DNA of 64,000 nt from Planctomycetota bacterium (GTDB lineage: Bacteria > Planctomycetota > UBA1135 > GCA-002686595), in the NCBI GenBank assembly GCA_016712565.1, contig JADJQU010000001.1:983910-1047909 (forward strand), written 5' to 3'. This document shows positions 34,712 to 43,519 of the stretch, in pieces; position 1 is the stretch's first letter; the number at the start of each line of letters is the position of its first letter. The position numbers and the translations under genes are program-made. The notes under the pieces were generated by a model. That model saw only the letters and a list, made by a program, of their open reading frames with translations, was not told where the DNA came from and made no database searches.

Positions 34712-35775
34712 AGCAGTTCCCTCCACACCTCGGCGATGCGGCCGGCGCAGCGCTCCCAGGAAAAGGCCTGGGCCCTGGCCAGGCGCCGGGCGGCGCGCTC
34801 GGCGGAATGCTCCTCGGCCGAGAGGGCGCGCCGCAGTCCGGCGAGGACCGCCGCGGGGCTCGACGGGTCCACGCCCACGGCGAGCCCGCCCGCCACGTCG
34901 CCCACTTCCGCTGCCGAGCCCTGTTCGGCGACGATCACCGGTCGGCCCGCGGCGAACGCTTCGAGCACCGGCAGGCCGAAGCCCTCGCTCCTGGAGAGCA
35001 GCGCCGCGGCCGCACTGGCGTGGTAGAGGGCCACGAGCACGGCCTCGTCGAGTTCGCCCACCCAGCGCACCTGGGCCTCGACGCCCAACTGTCCCGCGAG
35101 GCGCTGGTCCGAGCGGGCCTCCTCGCCCACCGGGCCGGTGACCACGAGCCGCACCTGCTCTTCCGGGCTGCCGCGCGCCGCGGCCAGGGCTTCCAACAGG
35201 ACCCGCAGGTTTTTTTTCGCGCGCACCGCGCCGGGTGCGACGACGATGGGCCCGGGCCGCCCGTCGGGCGCGAGCCCCAGAAGCTCGTCCAGGGCACGAC
35301 GGGCCTGCTCCTCGGGCGTGCGGGAAAAGCGCGCCGCGTCCACGCCCCAGGGGCAGACCCGCACGCGGCCCGCCAGCGCGCCGCGGTCCAATTCCCGGGC
35401 CACGAATTCGCTGGCGCACACCACGCGGTCCGCGCGCAGGCTGGCCACGCGAGCCCAGAACCGGTGGGTCAGGCCGGCGTTCTCTCCCACTCCGTGGAGC
35501 CAGGGCAGCTCGTGCACGGTCTGCACGCGGCGGCCTGTCCCCGCCAGGGGGAAGGCCGAGAGGAAGGAATGCACGCCGAGGAGCTCGCGTTCGCGCACCA
35601 GGGTCGCGAGGCGCACCTGCCGCCACAGGCGCAGGTTCTCGCCCGGGGCGGGCGCGAGCCGCAGGGCCGTCAGACCGGGGGCGCGTTCCAGGGCCGCGAG
35701 GGCTCCCGCCACCGCGCGCACCACGCCGGGCGGGTGGGGGCGGACGAGCGGCGAAGCGTCGAAGCCGATCCTCAT
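34708..35775 (-). CDS. Glycosyltransferase family 4 (second)
   Basis: A 355-residue GT4 enzyme. N-terminal region MRIGFDASPLVRPHPPGVVR is typical of mannosyltransferase-like members, and TVHELPWLHG and CPWGVDAARF lie near the domain border. The donor-site motif is SEGFGLPVLEAFAAG. It is the first gene of the coupled GT4 pair. Only 28 bp separate its start from the divergent third GT4 gene, so the three probably belong to one glycan-assembly unit. Confidence 0.9.
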   Translation of the reverse strand: MRIGFDASPLVRPHPPGVVRAVAGALAALERAPGLTALRLAPAPGENLRLWRQVRLATLVRERELLGVHSFLSAFPLAGTGRRVQTVHELPWLHGVGENAGLTHRFWARVASLRADRVVCASEFVARELDRGALAGRVRVCPWGVDAARFSRTPEEQARRALDELLGLAPDGRPGPIVVAPGAVRAKKNLRVLLEALAAARGSPEEQVRLVVTGPVGEEARSDQRLAGQLGVEAQVRWVGELDEAVLVALYHASAAAALLSRSEGFGLPVLEAFAAGRPVIVAEQGSAAEVGDVAGGLAVGVDPSSPAAVLAGLRRALSAEEHSAERAARRLARAQAFSWERCAGRIAEVWRELL

Positions 35776-35803
35776 GGGGAGCGTGGTAGCGTAGCGCCCC
35801 CCC

Positions 35804-37063
35804 ATGACGAACGTGCCGGTATTGAAGGTGGCGAGCGCCGAGTCCAGTCCCGCGTCCGGCGGCGAGAACGGGGCCCGCGCCCTGACCGTGGCCTTCCTGA
35901 TCGACCGCTGGGAGGAGGAGCGCGGCGGGGCCGAGCGGGCCCTGGCGGCCCTGGCGCGGCACCTCCAGTCCCGGGGGCACCGCGTGCTGGCCTTCGCGCG
36001 CCGCGCCAGCCCCTCGAGCCCCGGGGAATTCCACCCCGTCTCGGCGGGCGGCATTTCGCGCTCGCGCCGCGAGATCGCCCTGGCTCGGGCGCTGGTGCGC
36101 GCCGCGGAGGAACAGCGAGCGGACGTGACCCTGGGGATCCGCCACCTGGAGCAGGTGGACGTGTTCTGGCCCCACGCCGGCGCCCACGCGGTGGGGCTCG
36201 CGGCGCGGGATCGAGCCCGTCGGTCGGGCGCGAACGCCGCCGCGCCGGCCGCGGCCAGTGCGGAAGCGGAGCTCGACCTCGACGAGGAGGGGGCCACACC
36301 CGGCGGCCGCCACGGGCTTTTCTGCGAGCTCGAGGCCCAATTGTGCCAGGGCGGCGGCGCCCGTCGCGTCGTCTGCGTCTCCGACCTCGTGGCCAGGGAG
36401 CTGGCCCAGCTCTATCCCGCGTGCGCGGCGCGCCTGGAAACCGTGCCCAACGGCATCGACCTCGCGCGCTTCCAATGGCAGGATCGCGAAGCGCGACGGA
36501 CGGGCTTTCGTTCCCTGCACGGAATTCCCTCGGGCGCGCCCGTGGTGGCCTTCGTGGCCCACGATGCCGAGTTGAAGGGGCTTCCCACGCTGCTCGACGC
36601 CCTGGCGGGACTGCGCGCCTCGGGGGTCCACCTGCTGCTCGCGGGCGCCCGTCCGATCGAACGCTGGGCCCGGCGCGCCGCGCGCGTGGTGGGAGAGGGC
36701 CGCGTGCACGCCTTCGCCGCCGTGGACGCCTGCGAGGCGCTTTCGGCGGCGGACGTGCTGGCCCATCCCACCTGGCGCGACACTTCGGGGCTCGTGATCC
36801 TGGAGTCCCTGGCCGTGGGCACCCCGGTGGTCACCACCGCCGAGGCCGGCGAGGCGCCCCTGGTGCGCGAGTCCGTGGGCGGCACCGTGCTCGAGCGGCC
36901 GGGGGACCCCGTGGCCCTGGAGCGCGCCCTGGTCCACTGGCTGGAGCGCGCGCGGGCCGGGGACATCGACCGCGCCGCCGTGCACGCCTGCGTCGAGGGC
37001 CGCGGCCTGGAGCGCTGGCTCTCGGCCATGGAGGCGATCGTGGTCGCCGCCGCGCGACGCTAG
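35804..37063 (+). CDS. Glycosyltransferase family 4 (third), RfaG-like
   Basis: A 419-residue GT4 enzyme with N-terminal RGGAERAL (the GGxE-type acceptor-site loop), HLEQVDVFWPHAGAHAVG, CVSDLVARELAQLYP, NGIDLARF and the C-terminal TSGLVILESLAVGTPVV. The first Glu of the usual E-x7-E motif is replaced, as in several RfaG-like LPS core glucosyltransferases. An insertion of about 40 residues rich in alanine and acidic residues lies in the middle. It is divergent from the GT4 pair and followed 19 bp later by a molybdopterin oxidoreductase gene. Confidence 0.85.
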   Translation: MTNVPVLKVASAESSPASGGENGARALTVAFLIDRWEEERGGAERALAALARHLQSRGHRVLAFARRASPSSPGEFHPVSAGGISRSRREIALARALVRAAEEQRADVTLGIRHLEQVDVFWPHAGAHAVGLAARDRARRSGANAAAPAAASAEAELDLDEEGATPGGRHGLFCELEAQLCQGGGARRVVCVSDLVARELAQLYPACAARLETVPNGIDLARFQWQDREARRTGFRSLHGIPSGAPVVAFVAHDAELKGLPTLLDALAGLRASGVHLLLAGARPIERWARRAARVVGEGRVHAFAAVDACEALSAADVLAHPTWRDTSGLVILESLAVGTPVVTTAEAGEAPLVRESVGGTVLERPGDPVALERALVHWLERARAGDIDRAAVHACVEGRGLERWLSAMEAIVVAAARR

Positions 37064-37082
37064 GCTGTCCACGGGAGTCACC

Positions 37083-39086
37083 ATGACCTCCACGCCGACC
37101 ACCTGCCCCCTGGACTGCCCCGACGCCTGCGGCGTGCTCGTGGAAGCGGACCTCCTGGGGCGCTTCGTTTCGCTGCGGGGCAACCCGGCCCACGGGTACT
37201 CGCGCGGTCACCTGTGCTCGAAGACCGCGAGCTACGGGGACCTGATCTCGAGCCCCGACCGGTTGCGGGTGCCCCTCGTGCGCGATGCCTCGGGGGTCCT
37301 GGTGGCCGCCTCCTGGGAGCGCGCCCTCGAGCGCATCGCCCTGGGCCTCCAGGGCCTGCGCGGCGAGGAGATCCTGGCCGCCTGGTACGCAGGGTCCATG
37401 GGCCGCGTGGCGCGCTTCTTCCCCCTGCGCATGCTGCACGCCCTGGGGGCCACCCTGGTGGACGGCGGTCTGTGCGACAACACGGGCACGGCGGGCTACG
37501 AGAGCGTCCTGGGCCGCGTGGTGGGCTTCGATCTGGAGCGGGCGGAGGAGTGCGATTTCGTGCTGCTCTGGGGCTGCGACATGGCGCGCACCGTGCAGCA
37601 CCTCCAGCCCGCCGTCCAACGCCTGGCCAAGCGCGGCGTGCCCGTGGTGGTCATCGACGTGTATCGAAGCGACACCCTGCGGGCCGTGGAGCGCTGGGGC
37701 GGACGGGGTCTGGTGGTCCGGCCGGGTTCCGACGCGGCTCTGGCCCTCAGCCTGTGCCGGCTCGCCTTCGAACGCGACGCGGCCGACCGTGAATTCCTGG
37801 AGCGCGAGACCCTGGGACACGCCGCCTTCGAGCGGCACGTGCGCGCGGGCCACGACACGGCCTGGGCCGAAGCCCAGTGCGGAGTTCCCGCGCGCGAGAT
37901 CGAGCGGTTGTTCGAGGAACTCGCCGGGGCACGGCGCATGCTGCTCAAGACCGGCGTGGGCTGGACGCGGCGGCGCAATGGAGGCATGTCCATGCGCGCC
38001 GTGTGCTCGCTGGCGGCCGTCCTGGGGCGCGTCGACCGCCTGCACTACGAGAGCTTCGACACCTTTCGCCTGCCCGAGCACGTGATCGAGCGGCCTGACC
38101 TGCGACCCTCGGGGGTGGAGGCGCGGCAGATCGCCCACGTGCAGCTCGGCCGCGAACTGGAGAGCGGGCGCTTCCGCGCCCTGTTCGTCTGGGGCCACAA
38201 TCCGGCCGTGATGTGCCCCGACGCGGCGCGCGTGCGCAGCGGTCTTTTGCGCCGCGACCTGTTCGTGGTGGTGCACGAGCAGTTCCTGACCGAGACCGCC
38301 GAGCTGGCGGACGTGGTGCTGCCCGCCACGATGTTCCCCGAGCATGCCGACGTGTACAGGAGCTATGGACACCGGCGCATGCAGTGGGCCCAGCGGGCCT
38401 CCCTGGCGCCGCCGGGGCCGCGCTCCAACGTGGAGACCTTCTCCGCCATCGCGCGTCGATTGGGACTTCCGCGGGAGACCTGGGACGTCAGCGCCGAGGG
38501 CCTGTGCGAGGAATTCGTGGAGGCCTGCCGCGAACGACTCGGCGACGACGTCCTGGCGCGCCTGCGAGCCGGAGAGCCCGTGAAAATCGAGCCGCCGGAA
38601 TTGGTCGGAAAGCGCTGGGACACGCCCAGCGGCCGGATCGAGCTGGAGAGCGAAAGCTCGGCCCAACTGGGCGAACCGAGGCTCTCCACGTACGTGCCCG
38701 ACGACGCCTGCGGCGGCCGCGGTGCCTTCTGGCTCACCCCGGCGCCCTCCAAGTTCGGCCTGAACTCCACCTTCAGCCACAGCGCGCGACACATGGCCCG
38801 GGCCGGCGTGCCGCGGGTGTACGCCAACCCCGACGATGCCCGCGGTCTGGGTCTCGAGGAGGGACGGAAGGTGGTGCTGTCCAACGAGCACGGCAGCCTC
38901 TCGCTCTCCCTGGCCCTGGCGCCGGAAATGCCCCGCGGCGTCCTGCGCGTGGACGGTGTGCCGCGCTCCCGCGACATTCCCGAGGGCGTGGGCATCAACG
39001 CCCTGGTGCCGCCGGACCTGTCGGACCTGGGACGGGGCAACGTGCTCTACAGCACGCGCGTGGACCTGGTGGCCGCGCGGGCTTGA
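37083..39086 (+). CDS. Molybdopterin-dependent oxidoreductase with one Fe-S cluster
   Basis: This 667-residue protein belongs to the DMSO reductase superfamily. The N-terminus has Cys8, Cys12, Cys16 and Cys45 (CPLDCPDACG, GHLCSK) to bind one 4Fe-4S cluster. A bis-molybdopterin domain follows (LLWGCDMARTVQHLQPAV, LFVWGHNPAVMCPD, LADVVLPATMFPEH), and a C-terminal beta-barrel (SGRIELESE, VYANPDDARGLGL). No Tat signal is seen, so it is likely cytoplasmic. The substrate cannot be assigned. A cytochrome c lipoprotein gene converges on it 10 bp away. Confidence 0.88.
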   Translation: MTSTPTTCPLDCPDACGVLVEADLLGRFVSLRGNPAHGYSRGHLCSKTASYGDLISSPDRLRVPLVRDASGVLVAASWERALERIALGLQGLRGEEILAAWYAGSMGRVARFFPLRMLHALGATLVDGGLCDNTGTAGYESVLGRVVGFDLERAEECDFVLLWGCDMARTVQHLQPAVQRLAKRGVPVVVIDVYRSDTLRAVERWGGRGLVVRPGSDAALALSLCRLAFERDAADREFLERETLGHAAFERHVRAGHDTAWAEAQCGVPAREIERLFEELAGARRMLLKTGVGWTRRRNGGMSMRAVCSLAAVLGRVDRLHYESFDTFRLPEHVIERPDLRPSGVEARQIAHVQLGRELESGRFRALFVWGHNPAVMCPDAARVRSGLLRRDLFVVVHEQFLTETAELADVVLPATMFPEHADVYRSYGHRRMQWAQRASLAPPGPRSNVETFSAIARRLGLPRETWDVSAEGLCEEFVEACRERLGDDVLARLRAGEPVKIEPPELVGKRWDTPSGRIELESESSAQLGEPRLSTYVPDDACGGRGAFWLTPAPSKFGLNSTFSHSARHMARAGVPRVYANPDDARGLGLEEGRKVVLSNEHGSLSLSLALAPEMPRGVLRVDGVPRSRDIPEGVGINALVPPDLSDLGRGNVLYSTRVDLVAARA

Positions 39087-39096
39087 GCCGTTCGGC

Positions 39097-39561
39097 TCAG
39101 CGCAGCACGCGCTTCGTCATCAGCCAGGCGACGATGTCGACACGCTCCTGGTCCTGGAGCAGCACGTTGCCCATCTTGGTCATGGGGTTGTCGAACTTGG
39201 TGTCCCGCAGGTACGTGTCGAACCACAGTTCGAGCCGCCGCGTGGAGTCCTTTTCGGCCAGCACCGCGGCGATCTTTTCGCGGGCCGCCGCGTGGCTCTT
39301 GGGGTGCAGGCGCTCCAGATCGGCAGCGCGCTTCTCGTAGTCCCGGGCCACTTCCTCGGCCAGGGCGATGCCCTTCTCGAGGGGCGGGGCGATGAACCCG
39401 CCACGGCCGTCGACGTAGTGGCAGAAGGTGCACTTCTGGAGCACCAGCCGGTGGCCGCGCTCCGGATCGCCCGGCTCGAGGGGCTGCTCGCAGCCCAAGA
39501 GGGCCCACGATCCGAAAAGCAGGGCGGCGGCGGCCAGGGAGAGGCATCGGGGATGGCGCAT
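39097..39561 (-). CDS. Cytochrome c lipoprotein
   Basis: The 154-residue product begins with a lipoprotein signal ending in LLGC (Cys24). A haem c attachment site CTFCH (Cys44, Cys47, His48) follows. MTKMGN near the C-terminus offers a methionine as the distal haem ligand. It is a class I-type monohaem cytochrome held at the outer face of a membrane, with an extra charged helical segment of about 50 residues between the haem site and the methionine. ATG 39561 is used; an in-frame ATG lies 12 bp upstream. It may pass electrons for a redox enzyme in the envelope. Confidence 0.85.
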   Translation of the reverse strand: MRHPRCLSLAAAALLFGSWALLGCEQPLEPGDPERGHRLVLQKCTFCHYVDGRGGFIAPPLEKGIALAEEVARDYEKRAADLERLHPKSHAAAREKIAAVLAEKDSTRRLELWFDTYLRDTKFDNPMTKMGNVLLQDQERVDIVAWLMTKRVLR

Positions 39562-39589
39562 CGAACGGTCCATTCTGTAGCTTGCGGGC

Positions 39590-40456
39590 GTGGATCTCCA
39601 GCTGGCCGGAAAGCACGTGCTGATCACCGGAGCCTCGGGCGGCATCGGCCGGGCCCTGGCCGAGGTGTTCGCCGCGGAGGGTGCCCAGCTGGCGCTGCTG
39701 GGCGGCAGGCGCACGCCGGAACTCGCGGCCTTTGTTGCCGGCCGCCCGTGGCACGAGCGGGCCCTGTGCCTCGCCTGCGATCTCACGCGGCCCGAGGAGG
39801 TCGCGACGGCCTTCGGGGCGGCGAGGGCACGCTTCGGGCCCTTGCAGGTGTGTGTCGCCAACGCCGGTGCCTGGCCGCGGCCCGAGGAGCTCTTGCACCA
39901 GGCCTCGGTGGAGCGCATCCGCGCCACCCTGGACGCCAACCTCTTCTCCGTCCTGTGGACCGCGCGGGCCTTTCTGGCCGATCTGGCCCTGACACCGCCT
40001 CCGCGGGAGGGGGGCTCCCTGCCCCGGCACGGCGCGGCCCTGACGTTCATCGGTTCCACCGCGGGAATTTTCGGCGAGCGCCACCATGCGGACTACGCGG
40101 CGGCCAAGGCGGGCCTGGCCGGGCTGGTCCACTCGCTCAAGAACGAAATCGTGCTGCTGGATCCCTATGGCCGCGTCAACCTGGTGGCCCCGGGCTGGAC
40201 CGCCACGCACATCGCGCGTCCGGAGCTGGAGCAGGCGGGGACCATCCGGCGCATCACGCGCACCATGCCCCTGCGCCAGCTGGCCCGGGCCTTGGACATT
40301 GCCCGGGCCGTGGCGGTGCTCTCCTCGCCGGCGGTCTCGCGCCACGTGTCGGGCCAGACGATCACCGTGGCCGGCGGCATGGAGGGCCGCGCCCTGTGGG
40401 CCGAGTCCGACGTGGACGAGGACAGCGTCCGCGGGCGCCTGCGGGACGCGGACTGA
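39590..40456 (+). CDS. Short-chain dehydrogenase/reductase
   Basis: A 288-residue classical SDR oxidoreductase. The cofactor motif TGASGGIG is at residues 13-20, with NAG in VCVANAGAW, the catalytic Ser in FIGSTAGIFG, YxxxK as DYAAAKAG, and SGQTITVAGG near the C-terminus. The segment following the first beta-strand contains GGRRT, favouring NADP(H), but this is weak evidence. It starts at GTG 39590, only 28 bp from the divergent cytochrome gene. The substrate is unknown. Confidence 0.88.
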   Translation: MDLQLAGKHVLITGASGGIGRALAEVFAAEGAQLALLGGRRTPELAAFVAGRPWHERALCLACDLTRPEEVATAFGAARARFGPLQVCVANAGAWPRPEELLHQASVERIRATLDANLFSVLWTARAFLADLALTPPPREGGSLPRHGAALTFIGSTAGIFGERHHADYAAAKAGLAGLVHSLKNEIVLLDPYGRVNLVAPGWTATHIARPELEQAGTIRRITRTMPLRQLARALDIARAVAVLSSPAVSRHVSGQTITVAGGMEGRALWAESDVDEDSVRGRLRDAD

Positions 40457-40478
40457 GCTCCGTCGTCCCCGGGCCGGT

Positions 40479-41630
40479 TCAGCCGCGCCCCGGGCCCGCT
40501 TCGCCCAGCAGCGCGTCGTAGGCCGCGAAGGTCTTGCGCGCGCACTCCTTCCAGGTGAAGCAGCTCGCCCGCGCTCGGCCGCGCTCCCCAAGGCCGGGAT
40601 CCCCCAGGGCCGTTTCGATGCCCCAGGCGATGGCCTCCGGGTCCAGGGGATCCACGCGCACCGCGGCGTCCAGGCACAGCTCCGGCAGGCTGGTCACGTC
40701 GCCCACCACGGCGGGCACGCCCAGCGCCATGGCCTCCAGGGGCGGCAAGCCGAAGCCCTCCCCCAGGCTGGCGAACACGAAGGCCGAGGCTCCGAGGTAG
40801 AGCGTCCAGAGCTCGTGCTCGGGGACGAACTCGCGCCACTGGACGCGGTCGCGGGCGGGGGAGCGTTCCAGGGCGGCGGCGAACTCCTCGAATCCGTGAC
40901 CGCGGGGACCGGCGACGATCCAGTGTTCGGGGCGACCGCTCCGGAACAGGAGTTCGAAGGCCTCGAGCATGCGCGCGTGGTTCTTGCGGGCGTCCACGCG
41001 ACAGACCGTCAACAGGTAGGGGGCGCCGCGCGGACCCAGGGGGCCGGGCCCCGGGTTCCCCGCCACGTCGGGGGCGGCGCGCAGGACGTGGTCGCAGCCC
41101 AGTTCGGCGACCACCACGCGCTGGGGATCGGCCCCCAGCCGTTCGACCACCTCGCGCGCCACGTAGCGGCTCGGCACGAGGATCCGGCGCGCGCGGCGCA
41201 CCTGGGCGCGCGAAGCCTGTTCCATGCGCGCGGAACTGGCGGCGTCCACGAAGCCCCGCGGGTCCAGGTACAGGCAATCGAATAGCGTCGCCACCTCCGC
41301 CGCGCGCCGCACCGGCAGCAGATTGGGCTGGGTGTGGTGGTAGACCTCCACGCCCCCCAGCCAGTCGTCGACGCCCCGTCCCGTGGCGGACATCAGGGGC
41401 CCCAGGATGCGCGAGGGCAGGCGCAGTCGCAGTCGGCCCACGGCCGTGCCCGCGAGGCCCAGTTCGGCGTCGGAATAGCGTCCAGGGGCCAGGGTGGTGG
41501 CGAACAGACAGAGCCTCGGCCCCAGGCCCAACTCCACGGCCGCGCGCACGAGCTCGCGCGTGTAGCGGCCGATGCCTTCGCGATTGACCAGCGCGGGACG
41601 ATAGTCGATCCCGACGCGCGGTCCGGTCAT
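40479..41630 (-). CDS. Glycosyltransferase family 4 (fourth)
   Basis: A 383-residue GT4 enzyme with N-terminal GIDYRPALVNREGIGRYTRE, YLLTVCRVDARKNHARMLEA and the donor motif EGFGLPPLEAMALGVPAVV. It resembles mannosyl- or rhamnosyltransferases of polysaccharide clusters. Its ATG overlaps the stop of the ChaN-like gene upstream (ATGA at 41627-41630), so both are translated from one message even though their functions seem unrelated. Confidence 0.9.
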   Translation of the reverse strand: MTGPRVGIDYRPALVNREGIGRYTRELVRAAVELGLGPRLCLFATTLAPGRYSDAELGLAGTAVGRLRLRLPSRILGPLMSATGRGVDDWLGGVEVYHHTQPNLLPVRRAAEVATLFDCLYLDPRGFVDAASSARMEQASRAQVRRARRILVPSRYVAREVVERLGADPQRVVVAELGCDHVLRAAPDVAGNPGPGPLGPRGAPYLLTVCRVDARKNHARMLEAFELLFRSGRPEHWIVAGPRGHGFEEFAAALERSPARDRVQWREFVPEHELWTLYLGASAFVFASLGEGFGLPPLEAMALGVPAVVGDVTSLPELCLDAAVRVDPLDPEAIAWGIETALGDPGLGERGRARASCFTWKECARKTFAAYDALLGEAGPGRG

Positions 41631-42517
41631 TGGGACTTCACCAACCAGACGTAGTCCGCCGCGCGGGCGAGCTCCGCGTCCATCCGCGCCGGGTTGCGCG
41701 GCCCCGAGCGCGTGGTCACGACGCCGACCACGAGGCTGGGTTGGCGCCGCAGCAGGCGCTCCACCGTGCCCAGGCGGAAATCCGAATGGAAGTAGCCGCA
41801 GTAGTGGATCACCAGGCGCCCCGCGGGCGGGCGGCAAAGGCCCACCTCGATGGACTCGGCCATGGCCTCGTCCTTGGAGCACTGGGCCAGGAACCACAGG
41901 GAAAGGCCCGGTTCGTCGGTCTCCGGCGGCTTGCCCATGGCCTGTGCGAAGCGGCCGCGGTACTCGCCCGGCGTGGCCAGCACCTCCCGCGGCGCGAATG
42001 CTTCCCCATGGACGGCCGCCAGTCCGCCGCGGGAAACCCGCGAGGCCAGGGGCCGCGGCACATTGGCGGCGATCACCGGGAGGCCCCGGTCCTTGGCCAG
42101 CAGCACCAGGGGCCGGTAGTGCTCGCGGTAGTTGGGCCAGGACTTGGTCTCCGAGAGGAACTGCTCCTCGCTGATCAGGCCCGCGAGCCAGCGATCGAGC
42201 CCTCCCTGGGCGTCCCGCTCGATCATCTCGAAGGACAGGGACGCGTTCGGTCGCAGGTCGAGGAGTCGCCGCGTCAATTCGAGCTGCAGCTCGTGGCCCA
42301 CGTCGTTGTCGTGCTCCTCGCCGAGGAACACCACGTCGCAGCGGGCCAGCTCCCGGGCCATCTGGTCCAGGCCCACGATGGCGCCGGTCTTCGTCTCCAC
42401 GGCCAGCCAGTCTCCGTGTCCATCCGGGCGGTCGTGGTCCACCGGGTAGAGCGCCCGGCACGAGGCGCACAAGAGGAGCAGCGCAAGCCCGACGGTCCAG
42501 CGGGTGGCGAGGGTCAT
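41627..42517 (-). CDS. ChaN-family haem-binding lipoprotein
   Basis: The 296-residue product starts with a lipoprotein signal ending at LCASC (Cys20). The mature part has the ChaN fold signatures VVFLGEEHDNDVGHELQLEL, SLSFEMIERDAQ and HYCGYFHSDFRLGTVERL. ChaN proteins bind haem as dimers and are linked to iron uptake in Proteobacteria; here the role is inferred. It is the first gene of a two-gene unit with a GT4 gene. A GT2 gene is divergent, 120 bp away. Confidence 0.85.
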   Translation of the reverse strand: MTLATRWTVGLALLLLCASCRALYPVDHDRPDGHGDWLAVETKTGAIVGLDQMARELARCDVVFLGEEHDNDVGHELQLELTRRLLDLRPNASLSFEMIERDAQGGLDRWLAGLISEEQFLSETKSWPNYREHYRPLVLLAKDRGLPVIAANVPRPLASRVSRGGLAAVHGEAFAPREVLATPGEYRGRFAQAMGKPPETDEPGLSLWFLAQCSKDEAMAESIEVGLCRPPAGRLVIHYCGYFHSDFRLGTVERLLRRQPSLVVGVVTTRSGPRNPARMDAELARAADYVWLVKSQ

Positions 42518-42637
42518 GGGCGAATGATAGTGGAAGGCGCCTGAACCCGACGGCTCGGGTAGACTTCCGCGCCGCTATCCGCCCCGCGGTCCCGTGGGCG
42601 CGATCCCTCCCGCCCCTCCGCCCCCCCCGGCCACCGG

Positions 42638-43357
42638 ATGCACGAGCAGGTTCACGTCACCGTCATCATCCCCGCCTACAACGAGGAGGCGACGATCGCC
42701 GGCGTGGTCGCCGACTTTCGCGGGCGCGCCGAGGTGGACCAGGTGCTCGTGGTGGACAACAACTGCCGGGACCGCACGGCGGAGCTGGCCCGGGCGGCCG
42801 GAGCCCGCGTCGTCAGCGAGTCCCAGCCGGGCTACGGCTCCGCGCTGCGGGCGGGCATGGAGGCGGCGCCCGAGGGCATTCTGGTGCTCACGGAGGCGGA
42901 CGGCTCCTTCCGGGCCCTGGACCTGCCCAAGTTCCTCGCCTACCTGGAGCCCGACACGCTGGTGATGGGCACGCGCACCACGTCCCAGATGGTGGACCAG
43001 GCCGCGAACATGCGCTCGCTCCTGCGCTGGGGCAACGTCGTGGTGGGCAAGTTGGTGGAGGCCTGCTGGTACCTGTCGATGGAGCCGCGCCTCACCGACG
43101 TCGGCTGCACCTACCGGGCCCTGCACAAGTCCACCTGGAAGCGCATCCAGCCCGGCGTGCGCGAAGCCGGCCCCGCGTTCTCGCCGGAAATGATGTGCGA
43201 GGCCCTGCGGCAGCGGATCCGCGTGATCGAGATCCCGGTGCATTACTTTGCGCGCATGGGGGGCGAGTCGAAGCACTCGGCCAACTACCGCAAGATCGCG
43301 CGCACGGCGCTGAAGATGCTGCGGGCGATCCTGCGCAAGCGGCTCTCGATCCGCTGA
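42638..43357 (+). CDS. Glycosyltransferase family 2
   Basis: A 239-residue inverting GT-A enzyme. The N-terminal VTVIIPAYNEEATIAGVV and VLVVDNNCRDRTAE bind the nucleotide sugar, and LVLTEADGSF holds the metal-binding acidic residues. The size and the C-terminal segment VIEIPVHYFARMGGESKHS resemble polyprenyl-phosphate sugar synthases (DPM1-like) but without added membrane helices. It may therefore make the lipid-linked sugar used by membrane glycosyltransferases in this region; this is inference. Confidence 0.88.
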   Translation: MHEQVHVTVIIPAYNEEATIAGVVADFRGRAEVDQVLVVDNNCRDRTAELARAAGARVVSESQPGYGSALRAGMEAAPEGILVLTEADGSFRALDLPKFLAYLEPDTLVMGTRTTSQMVDQAANMRSLLRWGNVVVGKLVEACWYLSMEPRLTDVGCTYRALHKSTWKRIQPGVREAGPAFSPEMMCEALRQRIRVIEIPVHYFARMGGESKHSANYRKIARTALKMLRAILRKRLSIR

Positions 43358-43519
43358 GCGTCCGGCCGGGTCCGGCCGGGTCGGCGGGTGCGCCCGGGGG
43401 CCCGCCGGAGCCCGCGCCCGGACGCTCCAGCGGCTCGCCCGCGGGCCCGCGGACGTCACGGCCCACCCCGGCCCTCAGGTCCCTCGCGCTCCACGGCCGA
43501 CAGCTACACTCTTCGCCCC

